From NCBI RefSeq assembly GCF_021398735.1, contig NZ_CP090351.1, positions 52,759-116,758 of the forward strand: DNA of 64,000 bases, in the 5' to 3' direction. Below are positions 7,687 through 14,938 of the stretch, piece by piece (the first letter of the stretch is position 1; each line of letters opens with the position of its first letter). Position numbers and translations under genes: made by a program. The notes under the pieces were generated by a model. It was not told where the DNA came from. It did not search any database and saw only the letters and a program-made list of their open reading frames with translations. The DNA is from Methylobacterium oryzae. Its GTDB lineage: Bacteria > Pseudomonadota > Alphaproteobacteria > Rhizobiales > Beijerinckiaceae.

Positions 7687-8631
7687 ATGACAGTGACCAA
7701 GTTCTACCAGGCCCGCAGCTTCCCGCTGCACTCGATCTTCACGCACCCCTTCGGCCACTCCCGGCCGGTCTACGACGCCCCGGGCGAGGGCGGTGCAGGC
7801 GGTGGTGGAGAGCCCCCGGCGACCCCGCCCGCGACGCCTCCGGCCACTCCCCCGGCCACGCCGCCCGCGACGCCGCCCACGACCCCGGAGCCCAACGCCG
7901 AGCCGACCGGGCCCAAGGCCGGCGACACGATCACCGACGAGGTGGCCCGGCTCCTCAAGGACACGATGAAGCACAAGAAGGCGGCCCAGACCGCCCAGGA
8001 GAAGCTCGCCGCGTTCGGCCAGGTCACGCCCGAGGAGGTCGCCACGCTGCTCGCCGAGAAGCGCACCGCTGCCGAGAAGAAGGCGGCCGACGAGCTGGCC
8101 GCGGCCGAGGCCCGGGGCGAGTTCGACCGCGTGAAGCAGTCGATGACCGAGCAGCACAACACGGCGCTCGAGGCGATCCGCAGCCAGGTGGCCGCCAAGG
8201 ACACCGAGCTCGCGGCCGCGCAGGCGACGATCTCCGAGCTCACCGTCGGCTCGGCCTTTGGCAACTCGTCGTTCATCCGCGAGAAGCTGGTGCTGACGCC
8301 GGCCAAGGCCCGGACCGTCTACGGCTCGCACTTCGAGACCGAGGGCACGAAGGTCGTGGCCTACGACAAGCCGCGCGGCGCCGCTGATCGCACTCCGCTG
8401 GTCGACGCCCAGGGCAACAAGCTCGGCTTCGAGGCGGCCATCGCCAAGCTGGTCGAGCTGGATCCCGACAAGGACCACATGCTGCGCTCCACCATGCCGA
8501 CGGGTGCCGGGTCGAAGACCACGGACAACACCAAGCAGGCGAAGACGGCCGGCGCCGAGACGACCGAGCTGACGGGGGCCGCCCGCATCCGCGCGGCTCT
8601 CGCTGCGAAGAAGACCGCGCTCGGGGCCTGA
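7687..8631 (+). CDS. Scaffolding-like protein
   Basis: This 314-aa protein lies between portal and major capsid. A Gly-rich stretch is followed by about seven PATPP-type repeats (residues about 45-80), a long charged coiled coil (about 90-190, AEKKAADELAAAEARGEFD) and a compact C-terminal part. This arrangement matches phage scaffolding proteins, which fill the prohead interior and bind capsid protein through the C terminus. No Ser or Cys protease motif was noticed, so a fused maturation protease is unlikely. ATG 7687 has a good site, AAGGAG, just upstream. Confidence 0.7.
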   Translation: MTVTKFYQARSFPLHSIFTHPFGHSRPVYDAPGEGGAGGGGEPPATPPATPPATPPATPPATPPTTPEPNAEPTGPKAGDTITDEVARLLKDTMKHKKAAQTAQEKLAAFGQVTPEEVATLLAEKRTAAEKKAADELAAAEARGEFDRVKQSMTEQHNTALEAIRSQVAAKDTELAAAQATISELTVGSAFGNSSFIREKLVLTPAKARTVYGSHFETEGTKVVAYDKPRGAADRTPLVDAQGNKLGFEAAIAKLVELDPDKDHMLRSTMPTGAGSKTTDNTKQAKTAGAETTELTGAARIRAALAAKKTALGA

Positions 8632-8647
8632 AACCCCTTGCGTGGTG

Positions 8648-8680
8648 CAAAAAAGTCAGTCAGTGCTGACTGATTTTGCT
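8648..8680 (+). terminator. Terminator-like hairpin with palindromic core, after scaffold gene
   Basis: A run of As, the perfect 8-bp arms TCAGTCAG and CTGACTGA (8656-8673, separated by TG) and then ATTTTGC form a hairpin with a T-rich tail. The core is also a member of the palindromic family (14/16). It can reduce read-through from scaffold into the capsid gene, or act as a binding site. Confidence 0.6.
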
Positions 8681-8752
8681 TGGCGACGAGTCCCGTGCCG
8701 GATATCCTATTGTAAGTCACCGCTGACTTATGCCCGGCACGGGCAGTCGCCA
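8681..8752 (+). promoter_or_regulatory. Nested hairpin leader of the capsid gene
   Basis: Arms TGGCGAC..CCCGTGCCGG (8681-8701) and its complement (8733-8752) can pair over about 18 bases, with palindromic site 3b in the loop. The right arm ends immediately before the AAGGAG ribosome-binding site of the capsid gene. An mRNA-stabilising leader is a reasonable reading. Confidence 0.65.
8713..8730. promoter_or_regulatory. Palindromic site 3b (15/16)
   Basis: TAAGTCACCGCTGACTTA sits in the loop of the 8681-8752 inverted repeat, 35 nt before the capsid ATG. Confidence 0.8.
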
Positions 8753-8765
8753 AGGAGAATTGGGA

Positions 8766-9668
8766 ATGCCCCTGCTTGTGGAAGAGGCCGCGAAGCTGAG
8801 CGTCGATCAGCTCGAGCGCGGCATCATCGAAGAGATCATCGTCCAGGACGACCTGTTCGCCCTGTTCCCGTTCGTCCACGTCAACGGCAAGGCCTACGAC
8901 TACATTCGTGAGGCCACGCTGTCCGAGGGCGCGTTCCTCGACCCCTACGAGGACATCACCGAGGGCGCCGCGACCTTCGAGGAAGTGCAGGCCAAGCTGC
9001 GCATCCTGGCTGGCCACGTCGACCTGGACAACTTCCTGGTCGAGACCCAGTCCGACACCCAGGACCAGCTCGCCGTGCAGCTCGCCGCCAAGGCGAAGGC
9101 CCTCGGCATGCAGTTCCGTCGGACGCTGGTGAACGGCGACACCACGAAGAACCGCAAGGAGTTCGACGGCGTCAAGGCGCTGGTTCCGGCCAAGCAGACC
9201 CTGATCGCCGGCGCCGACGGCGCGGCCGTCTCCTTCACCATGCTCGACGAGCTGCGTGACGCGGTCATCGGCGGCGCCGACGTGCTCATGATGCGCAAGG
9301 GCACCTGGCGCTCGATCAAGGCGCTGCTGCGCGCCATGGGCGGCAACGACGCCGGCACGATCATCGTCAAGGACTTCGGCAAGGCGCTGCCGGCGTTCGA
9401 TGGGACCCCGGTCATCATCAACGACTACATCACCGCCGACGAGGTCCAGGGCGCGTCGACCGCCTCCACCTCGATCTACGCCCTGCGCCTCAACGAGGTC
9501 GACGGCATCCACGGCCTCTACGGCGGCGCCACCGCCGGCCTGCGGGTCGAGGAGATCGGCAAGCTCGAGGGCAAGGACGCCCAGCGCTGGCGCCTCAAGT
9601 GGTATTGCGGCACGGCCCTGAAGCGCACGACCTCGGTGGCCCGTCTCAAGGGCGTGACCAACATCTAA
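8766..9668 (+). CDS. Major capsid protein
   Basis: This 300-aa protein follows the scaffold gene. It starts at ATG 8766 behind the strong AAGGAG site, rather than at an upstream ATG at 8730 that lies in the leader hairpin. It has an acidic helical N-terminal arm, an extended middle with VNGKAYDYIREA, and the spine-helix and peripheral-domain order expected for an HK97-fold capsid protein. The position, size and unusually strong leader (shared RBS context AAGGAGAATTG with the tail-tube gene) support high expression. The fold is inferred, not shown. Confidence 0.85.
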   Translation: MPLLVEEAAKLSVDQLERGIIEEIIVQDDLFALFPFVHVNGKAYDYIREATLSEGAFLDPYEDITEGAATFEEVQAKLRILAGHVDLDNFLVETQSDTQDQLAVQLAAKAKALGMQFRRTLVNGDTTKNRKEFDGVKALVPAKQTLIAGADGAAVSFTMLDELRDAVIGGADVLMMRKGTWRSIKALLRAMGGNDAGTIIVKDFGKALPAFDGTPVIINDYITADEVQGASTASTSIYALRLNEVDGIHGLYGGATAGLRVEEIGKLEGKDAQRWRLKWYCGTALKRTTSVARLKGVTNI

Positions 9669-9679
9669 GGTCTCGACAA

Positions 9680-9697
9680 TAAGTCACCACTGACTTA
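9680..9697. promoter_or_regulatory. Palindromic site 4 (15/16)
   Basis: TAAGTCACCACTGACTTA lies after the capsid gene and just before an intrinsic terminator, 62 nt before ATG 9760. Confidence 0.8.
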
Positions 9698-9705
9698 CCA
9701 TCAGA

Positions 9706-9730
9706 GGGCGGGGAGCGATCCCCGCCCTTT
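9706..9730 (+). terminator. Intrinsic terminator after the capsid gene
   Basis: The arms GGGCGGGGA (9706-9714) and TCCCCGCCC (9719-9727) pair perfectly around a GCGA loop and are followed by TTT. It is well placed to give a short abundant capsid transcript while letting some polymerase through to the next genes. Confidence 0.85.
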
Positions 9731-9759
9731 CGTCGTCTCGAACCCCTGCAAGGACCCAG

Positions 9760-10023
9760 ATGCCAGCGATCCGCATCTACGGGCAGCCGGACTGCATCTG
9801 GTGTGCCCGCGCCAAGGCGCTCTGCGAGAACCGCGCCTACGACCACAGCTACGCCGACATGAAGGCCGACCCGGGCGCCCGCGCCTACGTCGCCGGCCGC
9901 GTCGGCTCCGAGACCTTCACCGCCCCGCAGATCTTCGTCGGCGAGCGGCTGATCGGCGGCTTCACCCAGCTCGCGCTGGCCGACAATGACGGCTCGCTCC
10001 CGCAGATGATCGCGGGGGCCTGA
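9760..10023 (+). CDS. Glutaredoxin-like thiol oxidoreductase
   Basis: This 87-aa protein has a complete glutaredoxin pattern: strand IRIYGQPDCIWC with the CxxC active site at residues 12-15, a cis-Pro region FTAPQIFVG, and the glycine pair region IGGFTQL. Glutaredoxins reduce disulfides or ribonucleotide reductase using glutathione. It is unusual to find one between the major capsid gene and head-tail connector genes, where it could act on virion cysteines or simply be a cargo gene. Confidence 0.85.
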   Translation: MPAIRIYGQPDCIWCARAKALCENRAYDHSYADMKADPGARAYVAGRVGSETFTAPQIFVGERLIGGFTQLALADNDGSLPQMIAGA

Positions 10024-10024
10024 C

Positions 10025-10750
10025 ATGGCGCGCATCAAGATCACCCAGCCCGGCTGGGCCGGCTTCACCGGCGAGATCGGCATCACGCTGTTCAAGGACG
10101 GCATCTCGGTCGACCACGTCGGCCGGCGCGAGATCGTCATGATCGGCGCCTCCCTGTCCCTGATCGAGGTGGACGACGAGGGCGACGAGGGCGAGAACCC
10201 GGCGCTCCAGCACCGGATGCTCACCGACGGCTCGATGTCGATCCCGGCCGAGGTCCTGACGCCGCTCGCGCGCGCCAGCGACGAGCCGAGCGTCCCGGCC
10301 GCGCCCCGCGCCGCCAAGGCCGTCGACCCGACCACGATCACCTTCCACACCAAGGACGAGCTGGAGAAGCTCGCCGAGACCAAGGGCCTCGCCGGGCTCC
10401 GGGCGATCATGGACCCGCTCAACATCAAGGCGGTCTCGATCAACAAGGCGATCCAGGTGATCCTGAAGGCCGAGCTGCGGCTCAAGGCCGAGCTGGAGCA
10501 CGCCGGGCACCTGGTGCGCGAGGACCAGGCCAACGCCGGCGCCTCGACCCCGAACGAGGTCGTCGAGGGTGAGGACGACAAGGCCGGAGAGCAGGGCGGC
10601 GAGCAGAGCGGCCAGCAGAACGGCCAGCAGGGCGGCGAGAGCTCCGAGGAGGCCGAGACCGACGAGGACGGCAAGCCGAAGGCCACGACCCCGCCCAGCG
10701 CCAAGAACACCGACGCCGGCCCGGGCGCCGACGGCAGCGAGCAGGCCTGA
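10025..10750 (+). CDS. Virion-region protein with acidic Gln-rich tail
   Basis: This 241-aa protein starts 1 nt after the glutaredoxin stop. The first 45 residues form a beta-rich domain (WAGFTGEIGITLFKDGISVD). The middle, about 100-165, is helical with a SAP-like pattern (DELEKLAETKGLAGLRAIMD). The last 65 residues are low-complexity Gly/Gln/Glu. No family recognised. Its place between capsid and connectors suggests a head decoration or head-completion role, but this is only positional. Confidence 0.6.
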   Translation: MARIKITQPGWAGFTGEIGITLFKDGISVDHVGRREIVMIGASLSLIEVDDEGDEGENPALQHRMLTDGSMSIPAEVLTPLARASDEPSVPAAPRAAKAVDPTTITFHTKDELEKLAETKGLAGLRAIMDPLNIKAVSINKAIQVILKAELRLKAELEHAGHLVREDQANAGASTPNEVVEGEDDKAGEQGGEQSGQQNGQQGGESSEEAETDEDGKPKATTPPSAKNTDAGPGADGSEQA

Positions 10751-10755
10751 TCCCG

Positions 10756-11571
10756 ATGAAGAACCTCCCGGCCGGCTGCGCCTTCTCCGTCACGGTCCCG
10801 TTCCAGAACGCCCAGGGCGTCGCGGTCCAGCCGACCGGGATCATCGTCACCGTCCTCAACGAGGACGGCAAGGTCCTGCACGGGCCCGAAATCCCCGATG
10901 CGTCCGTGCTCGAGCAGGACGCGATCACCTACAAGGTCCCGGCCTCGGTCAACGCGCTGCCGGTGGACGTGCCGCTGGCCGTGCGCGTCGTCGAGGTGGA
11001 GCTCACCACGGCCGACGGCGTGATCGAGCTGCGCGAGAGCGTGCTCCTGCGCGCGGGGCTACGCCTGCGCTACCTCGTGAACTCGTTCGGCACCTACGAG
11101 CGCCTGGTCATGGCCGCGGCCGACATGCCGCGGATCGAGAGCTTCAACGCCCTCGAGCAGACCGACCAGGAGCCGGCCCTGATCGAGGCGTTCCGGCGCC
11201 TCACCCGCTTCGGCTACCGCGTGCTGCCACCGGGCTACGACGACGGCTGCGACAGGTCCTTCAACACGATCGGCGGCGTCATCGACCGCATCGTGCCGCG
11301 CGAGTGGCAGGCGATGACCCCGGAGTGGTTCGAGACGCTGAACCCCGACTTCCGCTCCGCGCTGCTGCGCGCCCAGGTCCAGGAGGCCAACGCGATCCTG
11401 ACCTCGGGCACGGCCGACGAGGCGCGCTCGCAGGGCCTGCTGTCGAAGACCACCGGCGAGAGCTCGGCGATGTTCCGCTCGGGCAAGCCGCTGGAGCTCG
11501 GGATCTCGAAGGAGACGCTCGCCCACCTCACCGGCTTCATCGAGATCCGCTCGAGGCTCGCCCGCGCGTGA
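10756..11571 (+). CDS. Putative head-tail connector protein with Ig-like N terminus
   Basis: This 271-aa protein has an N-terminal beta-sandwich-like part (about 5-105, FSVTVPFQNAQGVAVQPTG) and a C-terminal helical part resembling gp6-type connector proteins (FGTYERLVMAAADM...ALIEAFRRLTRFGYR). The stop overlaps the next ATG. The assignment as a connector is from gene order (after capsid, before head-closure genes) and the helical pattern, and is tentative. Confidence 0.5.
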   Translation: MKNLPAGCAFSVTVPFQNAQGVAVQPTGIIVTVLNEDGKVLHGPEIPDASVLEQDAITYKVPASVNALPVDVPLAVRVVEVELTTADGVIELRESVLLRAGLRLRYLVNSFGTYERLVMAAADMPRIESFNALEQTDQEPALIEAFRRLTRFGYRVLPPGYDDGCDRSFNTIGGVIDRIVPREWQAMTPEWFETLNPDFRSALLRAQVQEANAILTSGTADEARSQGLLSKTTGESSAMFRSGKPLELGISKETLAHLTGFIEIRSRLARA

Positions 11572-12347
11572 TGACGCTCAACCTCATGACCCAGGCGGCC
11601 GACGCCGCGGGCGCCCGCTACCAGGCGCTCGTAGACGCCTGGGGCGCCCTCTACACGGAGGCGCTGGGGCAGCGCGACGCCGGCTACGTGCCGGCCGTCG
11701 AGCGCGCGGGGAGCCGCGCCTACGAGCTCGCCCGGACCTATCTCGCGGCCGAGGAGGGTCACGTCACGAGCGCGATCCGCCAGGTCTCGGCCGACGCGCT
11801 CTCAGACGCGGCCGACGATCTGGGCAGCACGACTGAGCGCGCGCTCACGGAAGCTGCCAGCGAGCTGCTGAGCGCGACCGAGCACTATCTCCTGCGCGAG
11901 ATCACGATCCAGATCGAGCGCGACGTCGCGCAGCTTCAGCAGGCGATCCGGCACACCTTCCTCCAGGCGCAGCTCACCGCCCGGGCCAAAGGCTCGACGG
12001 TCCGGCGCGCGCTCATGGAGCATCAGTTCGCGTCCGCCGAGGCGCCGGCCTTCTACTTCCGGGACCGGCGCTCCTCGAAGTGGCCGTCCCGGCTGTTCGT
12101 GCGCACGACGTGGCGCCAGGCGCTCCTGTCCGCCTACAACGAGGTGGTGCTCGCCGTGCTCTCGGAAGCCGGCATCGCGGTCGCCGAGGTCGAGCACACC
12201 CACGGCAAGGCCGGCGTCCACGGGATGCAGGTGGCGCTCGGCCCGAGCACAGCGCTGCCGGCCTACGGCGAGATCCGCAACGACATCTTCCACCCGAACG
12301 CGGAGGCGCGCCTGCGCGTGCCGGCGGCGCTGCGAGGCACGCGATGA
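11571..12347 (+). CDS. Minor head protein, morphogenesis-like
   Basis: This 258-aa protein starts at ATG 11571 in a GTGATG overlap. A long helical N-terminal part (about 1-170) ends in TTWRQALLSAYNEVVLAVL. A C-terminal section with VEHTHGKAGVHG and IRNDIFHPNAEARL recalls the His/Pro-rich end of Mu gpF/SPP1 gp7-type minor head proteins, which stay in the capsid and may contact DNA. The likeness is loose and no catalytic motif is clear. Confidence 0.5.
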   Translation: MTLNLMTQAADAAGARYQALVDAWGALYTEALGQRDAGYVPAVERAGSRAYELARTYLAAEEGHVTSAIRQVSADALSDAADDLGSTTERALTEAASELLSATEHYLLREITIQIERDVAQLQQAIRHTFLQAQLTARAKGSTVRRALMEHQFASAEAPAFYFRDRRSSKWPSRLFVRTTWRQALLSAYNEVVLAVLSEAGIAVAEVEHTHGKAGVHGMQVALGPSTALPAYGEIRNDIFHPNAEARLRVPAALRGTR

Positions 12348-12721
12348 ACCTGATCGGCAACACGACGGGCACGCTCACCCGCAAGATCGGCACCTCGCGC
12401 CGCGGCGAGCCGCTCTACGCAGCCGCCTCCGAGATCGTGCGCTGCGACCTGATCCAGCTCCGCGCCCAGGTGGCGCCGACGAGCGTCCGCACCGATCAGT
12501 CGGCGACCCACGGCAACGCCGAGGAGCAGGTGGCCGACGCGCGGGTCCTGTTCCGTGTTGAGACGCGCCCGCAGCGCGGCGACCGCTTCAAGATCGACGG
12601 CGTGGTCCTGCGTATCGAGGGCGTCGAGCCCCGGCGCGACGTGTTCGGCAAGCTCGACCACTGGGACACGACCCTGGTGCTCTGGGACGACGACGAGGAC
12701 AGCGAGGAGGTCGTGTCGTGA
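12344..12721 (+). CDS. Putative head-closure protein
   Basis: This 125-aa beta-rich protein has the pattern VLFRVETRPQRGDRFKIDGVVLRIEGVEP, common in small head-completion/stopper proteins (SPP1 gp16 or lambda FII type) that form the ring below the connector. It starts at ATG 12344 overlapping the previous stop, and its own stop overlaps the next GTG. Assigned from strand pattern and gene order. Confidence 0.55.
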   Translation: MNLIGNTTGTLTRKIGTSRRGEPLYAAASEIVRCDLIQLRAQVAPTSVRTDQSATHGNAEEQVADARVLFRVETRPQRGDRFKIDGVVLRIEGVEPRRDVFGKLDHWDTTLVLWDDDEDSEEVVS

Positions 12722-13173
12722 ATTTCGGGATGCGCATGACCGGGGACGCCGAGCTCCAGGCGCAGCTCCGCTCGACCGGGCTCCTGGTGCCGGCCAACGC
12801 CCGCAAGGTGATGCAGGCGGCCGCCGACCGGATCGAGAAGGAGGCCAAGCTCAACGCCCCCGTGGATACCCACGCCCTCGAGGACTCGATCCGGCAGACC
12901 AAGAGCTACTCGACCTTCCGGGGCCGGCTTCAGATCGACATCGACGTCGGCGGCTTCGTCGACGGCGTGAACGTCGACCTCTACGCCCTCGAGGTCCACG
13001 AGAACTACGACAGCCGCAACCCCGGCCCGGGCACGCTCGCCAAGATGGCGGCCAACCCCGGCCGGCACATCGGCTCCAAGTTCCTCGAGCGCGCGGCCCA
13101 GGCCGAGGCGCCCAAGGTGCAGCCCTCGCTCATCCAGGCCGTGCTCGCGGCCATCCGCGGGAAGTCCCTCTGA
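12718..13173 (+). CDS. HK97 gp10-like neck protein
   Basis: This 151-aa protein has the family features of HK97 gp10/lambda gpZ tail-completion proteins: an N-terminal helix followed by VMQAAADRIEKEAKLNAPVDTHALEDSI, where the APVDTG/H-like turn is characteristic, then a strand with YALEVHENYDSRNPGPGT and a final helix. It joins head and tail. It starts at GTG 12718 in an overlap. Confidence 0.8.
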   Translation: MNFGMRMTGDAELQAQLRSTGLLVPANARKVMQAAADRIEKEAKLNAPVDTHALEDSIRQTKSYSTFRGRLQIDIDVGGFVDGVNVDLYALEVHENYDSRNPGPGTLAKMAANPGRHIGSKFLERAAQAEAPKVQPSLIQAVLAAIRGKSL

Positions 13174-13571
13174 TGCGCATCGACCTGCTCGCCGACCTGC
13201 TCGAGGCCGCCAAGATCGGCACGCCCGGCACGTCCATCTTCGAGGACGAGATGCCGGCCGACGCCCGGGCCGGCGTGCTGCTGCGGCTGCCGATCCTCGG
13301 CGTGCCGATCGACTGGGAGATCCCGGGCTACCTGAAGGGCCAGGTGCAGGCGATCGTGCGCGCCCAGAAGGTCGCCACCGGCGACGCGCTCGCCAAGAAG
13401 GTCGCCGACGCGCTCACCTTCACGGACCGGAGCTTCACCGACGACAAGGGCGTCGAGGTCATGTTCGTGAACTACCTGCGCCCGCGCACGCTGCCGATCA
13501 TCTACCCTCGCTCCGACGGAAACGGGAAGGAGTGGTCCATCAACCTGGACGCCTGCTACGTGCTGCGATAG
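13173..13571 (+). CDS. Putative tail terminator protein
   Basis: This 132-aa protein starts at ATG 13173 in a TGATG overlap. It has a long first helix (LLADLLEAAKIG) and mixed alpha/beta order ending in RTLPIIYPRSDGNGKEWSINLDACYVLR, compatible with a gpU-type tail terminator that stops tube growth. The position between the gp10-like gene and tail tube is where that gene normally sits. Sequence evidence alone is weak. Confidence 0.5.
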   Translation: MRIDLLADLLEAAKIGTPGTSIFEDEMPADARAGVLLRLPILGVPIDWEIPGYLKGQVQAIVRAQKVATGDALAKKVADALTFTDRSFTDDKGVEVMFVNYLRPRTLPIIYPRSDGNGKEWSINLDACYVLR

Positions 13572-13575
13572 AATA

Positions 13576-13593
13576 TAAGTCACCACTGACTCA
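13576..13593. promoter_or_regulatory. Palindromic site 5 (14/16)
   Basis: TAAGTCACCACTGACTCA lies 56 nt before the tail-tube ATG. It is followed by a 7-bp hairpin (CTTCGCG/CGCGAAG, 13595-13619) and an AAGGAG site nearly identical in context to that of the capsid gene. Confidence 0.75.
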
Positions 13594-13649
13594 TCTTCGC
13601 GAGAGACGATCCGCGAAGGCAGACGACGGCTCGGCGAAGGAGAATTGAG

Positions 13650-14180
13650 ATGGCGTCCGATACCAAGAACGTGAAGATGGGCGTGTGCGCCGTCTTCTTC
13701 GGAGACGAGGACCTCGGCTACACCAAGGGCGGCGTGTCCGTCGAGGTGACGACCGACACCCACGAGGTCGAGATCGACCAGTTCGGCAAGTCGCCGATCG
13801 ACGAGGTCATCATGGGCCGGACCGTGACCGCGAAGGTCCCGCTGGCCGAGACGACCATCGAGAACATGGTCAAGATCATGCCCGGCGCGGTCATCGTGAC
13901 CGACAAGGACGACCCGACCAAGAAGAAGGTCGTGATCCCCAACGGCGTCGGCACCTCGCTGCTGAAGATCGCCAAGGAGCTGCGGTTCCACCCGAAGTCC
14001 AACGCGGCCACCGACACCTCGGACGACTTCGTGATCCCGCTGGCGGCGACCGCCGGTGGCCTCCAGTTCGCCTACGAGCTGGAGAACGAGCGGATCTACA
14101 ACTGCACGTTCAAGGGCTACCCGGACCCGAAGGACGGCACGCTGTTCTACGTGGGCGACGACGCCGTCGCCGGCGCGTAA
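13650..14180 (+). CDS. Major tail tube protein
   Basis: This 176-aa protein lies before the tail assembly chaperone. It is beta-rich with GVSVEVTTDTHEVEIDQFGKSPIDEVIMG, a pattern typical of siphophage tube proteins whose hexamers stack to form the tail tube. The length is normal. Its leader shares AAGGAGAATTG with the capsid gene, consistent with the high expression needed for a structural subunit. Confidence 0.85.
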   Translation: MASDTKNVKMGVCAVFFGDEDLGYTKGGVSVEVTTDTHEVEIDQFGKSPIDEVIMGRTVTAKVPLAETTIENMVKIMPGAVIVTDKDDPTKKKVVIPNGVGTSLLKIAKELRFHPKSNAATDTSDDFVIPLAATAGGLQFAYELENERIYNCTFKGYPDPKDGTLFYVGDDAVAGA

Positions 14181-14202
14181 GCCCTTGCCTTTCGAAACAA
14201 GA

Positions 14203-14220
14203 TAAGTCACCACTGACTTG
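14203..14220. promoter_or_regulatory. Palindromic site 6 (14/16)
   Basis: TAAGTCACCACTGACTTG precedes the chaperone gene by 50 nt. Its right half is also the left arm of the terminator hairpin at 14214-14247, so two mutually exclusive hairpins are possible. Confidence 0.75.
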
Positions 14221-14247
14221 CCGTGCATCCGCTCGGCAAGTCATTTT
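14214..14247 (+). terminator. Intrinsic terminator after tail-tube gene
   Basis: The arms TGACTTGCCG (14214-14223) and CGGCAAGTCA (14234-14243) are perfect 10-bp complements around a 10-nt loop, followed by TTTT. It would limit transcription from the abundant tube gene into the chaperone and tape-measure genes. Confidence 0.75.
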
Positions 14248-14270
14248 CGCGAGCGCAGCAGAAGGGCAGC

Positions 14271-14615
14271 ATGGCCTCCTCCACCACCATCATCGACCTC
14301 GACGCGGTCGACCAGTTCCCCGACGTCGTGGCCAAGCTCGGCGGCAAGAAGCACAAGCTGGTGCCGGTGTCCGTCGAGGACTTCATCGCCAACACCAAGC
14401 TGCTCCAGACGCTCGGCAAGGACGGGGACATCGACGCCGAGGTCTCCGGCCTGATCCAGATCATCCTGCGGGCCTTCCCGTCGATGACCGAGGAGATGCT
14501 GCGCAAGCTGCCGCTCGTGAACCTGAACAAGCTCATGGGCGTCGCCCAGGACAACGACGGCACCAAGAAGGTCCAGAGCGAGGCCTCCGAGGGAAACCCG
14601 CAGGCGGCGGCGTAG
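14271..14615 (+). CDS. Tail assembly chaperone, G-like product
   Basis: This is the 114-aa unshifted product, equivalent to lambda gpG. ATG 14271 is preferred because an AGAAGGG site precedes it. The protein is helical (VEDFIANTKLLQTLGKD; IIRAF-type helices) with an Ala/Gln tail, as expected for a chaperone that coats the tape measure before tube assembly. The stop TAG 14613-14615 is bypassed by a -1 shift at 14591-14597. Confidence 0.85.
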   Translation: MASSTTIIDLDAVDQFPDVVAKLGGKKHKLVPVSVEDFIANTKLLQTLGKDGDIDAEVSGLIQIILRAFPSMTEEMLRKLPLVNLNKLMGVAQDNDGTKKVQSEASEGNPQAAA

Positions 14616-14935
14616 AGGCGATCGACTTCGGCTTCTTCGTCACCCGCGTCTCGTATCACTACGGGATGAAGTTCCGGGACGTCATGCAGCTCCCGCTGAA
14701 GACGTTCTGGCTCTACTCCAAGAATATCGACCGCATCCTCTCGGAAGTCGATCTCCGGCAGTTGCAGTTGGTGGCCTCGGCGACCTCCTCGGAGGCCTAC
14801 GGCTCGATGCAGGATCGCCTGCGCAAGCAGATGGGCCTGGTCGTCAAGGTCAAGGACGAGGGCAAGGCCACACAGGAGGACCAGCTCGACCGCGCGGGGC
14901 TCGCTGACCTGAAGGCGATGGCGCGAGGTTTTTAG
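14271..14935 (+). CDS. Tail assembly chaperone, G-T frameshift fusion
   Basis: Shifting -1 at the slippery heptamer gives about 109 residues of the G part followed by 112 residues of a T part that has no ribosome-binding site of its own. The T part includes FRDVMQLPLKTFWLYSKNI and ends in a helical basic tail. In lambda the same arrangement (gpG and gpG-T, shift at GGGAAAG) sets the chaperone ratio for tail length control. The frame analysis is exact; the ratio of products is unknown. Confidence 0.85.
14591..14597 (+). promoter_or_regulatory. Programmed -1 frameshift site GGGAAAC
   Basis: In the zero frame the codons read GAG GGA AAC, so G GGA AAC is a canonical X XXY YYZ heptamer. Slipping one base back gives GGG AAA and then CCC. 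It lies 15 nt before the zero-frame stop codon and at the matching place to the lambda G-T site. Confidence 0.85.
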
Positions 14936-14938
14936 ACG

